From an uncultured Neomegalonema sp. (lineage in GTDB: Bacteria > Pseudomonadota > Alphaproteobacteria > Rhodobacterales > Rhodobacteraceae), in NCBI GenBank assembly GCA_937958345.1, contig CALGNW010000351.1, positions 1 to 15,921 of the forward strand: 15,921 nucleotides of DNA, read 5' to 3'. A model generated the notes under the pieces. It worked only from the letters and a program-made list of their open reading frames with translations. It was not told the origin of the DNA and did not search any database. How positions within the stretch are numbered: the stretch's first letter is position 1; each line of letters starts with the position of its first letter. Shown here in pieces: positions 14,747-15,921 of this stretch. Made by a program: the position numbers and the translations under genes.

Positions 14747-15921
14747 ATGGATTTCACGATTTCTCCCCGAACCGAAGCCCTCCGCCAGACCGTTCGCGCC
14801 TTTATCGACGATCATGTAATTCCCGTGGAAAATGACCGAAAACTCTGGAATGACCATGAGAATATCGCGGAAAACCCGCTGAAAACTCTTAGGGATACCG
14901 CAAAGTCCCTCAAAATCTGGGCGCCGCAGGCCCCGACCGGGCGCGGCGGCCTCGGGCTCGACACCGTATCGCGCGCGGTGCTGTACGAGGAGGCGAACCG
15001 CTCGATCTTCGGCCCCGTCTGCCTCAACTGCGCCGCGCCCGATGACGGCAACATTTCGGTGCTGGCAAAACTCGGCACGCCCGAGCAACAAGACCGCTGG
15101 CTGCAACCCATCATCGACGGCGACGTGCGCAGCGCGTTCGCGATGACCGAGCCATCGCCCGGCGGCGGTTCGGACCCGTCGATGATCCGCACCACCGCCA
15201 CCCGCCACGGCGACACGTACCGGATCACGGGGCGCAAGTGGTTCATCACGGGCGCGGCGGTTGCGCAGACATTCATCCTGCTGGCGCGCACGTCCGATGA
15301 CCCGCGCTCGGGCCTGACCGCGTTCCTGTTCGACGCGGATCAGCCGGGCTGGAAGATCGAGCGCCGCATCGGCATCATGGGCCCCGAAGAACATGGCGGC
15401 CATTGCGAGATCAGCTTTGACGGGCTGGAAATCCCCGCCGGCAATATTCTGCTGGGCGAAGGGCGGGGCCTGAAGGTCACCCAGACCCGCCTCGGCCCCG
15501 CGCGCCTGACCCACTGCATGCGCTGGCTTGGTCTCGCCAAACGCTGTGTCGAGATTGCGCGCGATTATGCCGGGACCCGGGAGGGCTTTGGCGTGCGCCT
15601 CGCCGACCGCGAAAGCATCCAGCTGATGCTCGGCGGGTTGGCTGCCGACATCGAGACGGGCCGCCTGCTGACCATGAAGGCCGCATGGGAAATCGACCGC
15701 GGAGGCTTTGCCCGCAAGGAAGTCTCGATGGCAAAAATCCACGTCGCCAACCTGCTGCACCGCGCCGCCGACACCGCCATCCAGATCAACGGCGCACGCG
15801 GGTATTCCAAAGACACCGTGGTCGAATGGATCTACCGCTACGCCCGCCAGGCCCGCCTCGTCGACGGCGCGGACGAAGTCCACAAGATGGTCCTCAACCG
15901 CGAACTGGCCGGAGAAGGCAC
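14747..15921 (+). CDS. Acyl-CoA dehydrogenase, ACAD10/11-like (3' end cut)
   Basis: The first 391 codons are in the window and no stop is reached. Given the family's length, only a few residues to about 20 are missing. The FAD-dependent acyl-CoA dehydrogenase fold is shown by FAMTEPSPGGGSDPSM (near 134-149), ITGRKWFITGA and the C-terminal helix region QINGARGYSKDT. At the place of the catalytic Glu in most family members (YEGT motif), it reads VDGADEVH (372-379), with Asp373 in that position. This is a mark of ACAD10/ACAD11-like enzymes, several of which handle 4-phospho- or 4-hydroxy-acyl-CoAs rather than ordinary beta-oxidation substrates. AGGA (14735-14738) serves as ribosome site, inside the SDR gene, so the two genes form an operon. 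GC rises abruptly inside the gene near 14920. Confidence 0.93.
   Translation, partial: MDFTISPRTEALRQTVRAFIDDHVIPVENDRKLWNDHENIAENPLKTLRDTAKSLKIWAPQAPTGRGGLGLDTVSRAVLYEEANRSIFGPVCLNCAAPDDGNISVLAKLGTPEQQDRWLQPIIDGDVRSAFAMTEPSPGGGSDPSMIRTTATRHGDTYRITGRKWFITGAAVAQTFILLARTSDDPRSGLTAFLFDADQPGWKIERRIGIMGPEEHGGHCEISFDGLEIPAGNILLGEGRGLKVTQTRLGPARLTHCMRWLGLAKRCVEIARDYAGTREGFGVRLADRESIQLMLGGLAADIETGRLLTMKAAWEIDRGGFARKEVSMAKIHVANLLHRAADTAIQINGARGYSKDTVVEWIYRYARQARLVDGADEVHKMVLNRELAGEG

Noticed and set aside
14477..15883. Long open frame (468 codons) on the minus strand
   Set aside because: It is the antisense shadow of the GC-rich acyl-CoA dehydrogenase gene. Its translation has no recognisable domain, while the plus-strand reading shows all family motifs.

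Overview
The window looks like a chromosomal segment of an alphaproteobacterium with moderate to high GC. The order is not resolved. The best evidence is two divergent gene blocks whose content and order are typical of that class. The minus-strand block is DUF1285, a CoA-pyrophosphatase-type Nudix hydrolase, DUF6111 and CCA tRNA nucleotidyltransferase. The plus-strand block is a MoxR-type AAA+ ATPase, DUF58, a BatA-like/DUF4159 membrane protein and a membrane protein with VWA-like and glutamine-amidotransferase-like domains. No rRNA, tRNA, CRISPR array or complete mobile element was seen.

Layout. Positions 1-1717 look like an accessory patch of lower GC. It holds the wreck of an IS1595-family transposase with two frameshifts and no C-terminal half, then a helically phased set of CGTTAG repeats over a plausible promoter, a small DUF6471 protein, and a 309-residue two-helix membrane protein of unknown function that overlaps it by 40 bases. 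At 1888-3177 lies a GC-rich sorbosone-dehydrogenase-like beta-propeller gene, separated by terminator-like hairpins from the convergent cca operon. Positions 3295-5998 (minus) carry cca, DUF6111, Nudix and DUF1285 in a tightly packed operon. A 148-base intergenic region separates it from the divergent moxR operon (6147-12992, plus). A convergent alpha/beta hydrolase follows (12999-13877, minus). A divergent SDR gene and an acyl-CoA dehydrogenase gene, cut by the window's right edge, close the window (13971-15921, plus).

How the genes work together. The moxR operon encodes a cytoplasmic ATPase plus three proteins with VWA-type folds in increasingly decayed or preserved form. By analogy with MoxR/VWA systems, the ATPase probably remodels or activates the VWA-bearing membrane partners in envelope physiology. 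Its actual substrate is unknown. The cca operon combines tRNA end maturation with nucleotide-pool clean-up and two uncharacterised proteins. The SDR/acyl-CoA dehydrogenase pair resembles the LvaD/LvaC arrangement of 4-hydroxyacyl-CoA catabolism, because the dehydrogenase is of the ACAD10/11 type with Asp in place of the usual catalytic Glu.

Most noteworthy are the DUF6471/membrane-protein module with its phased repeats, the MoxR/VWA operon with its graded loss of metal-site residues, the LvaC/LvaD-like pair, and a sharp GC step inside the acyl-CoA dehydrogenase gene near 14920.
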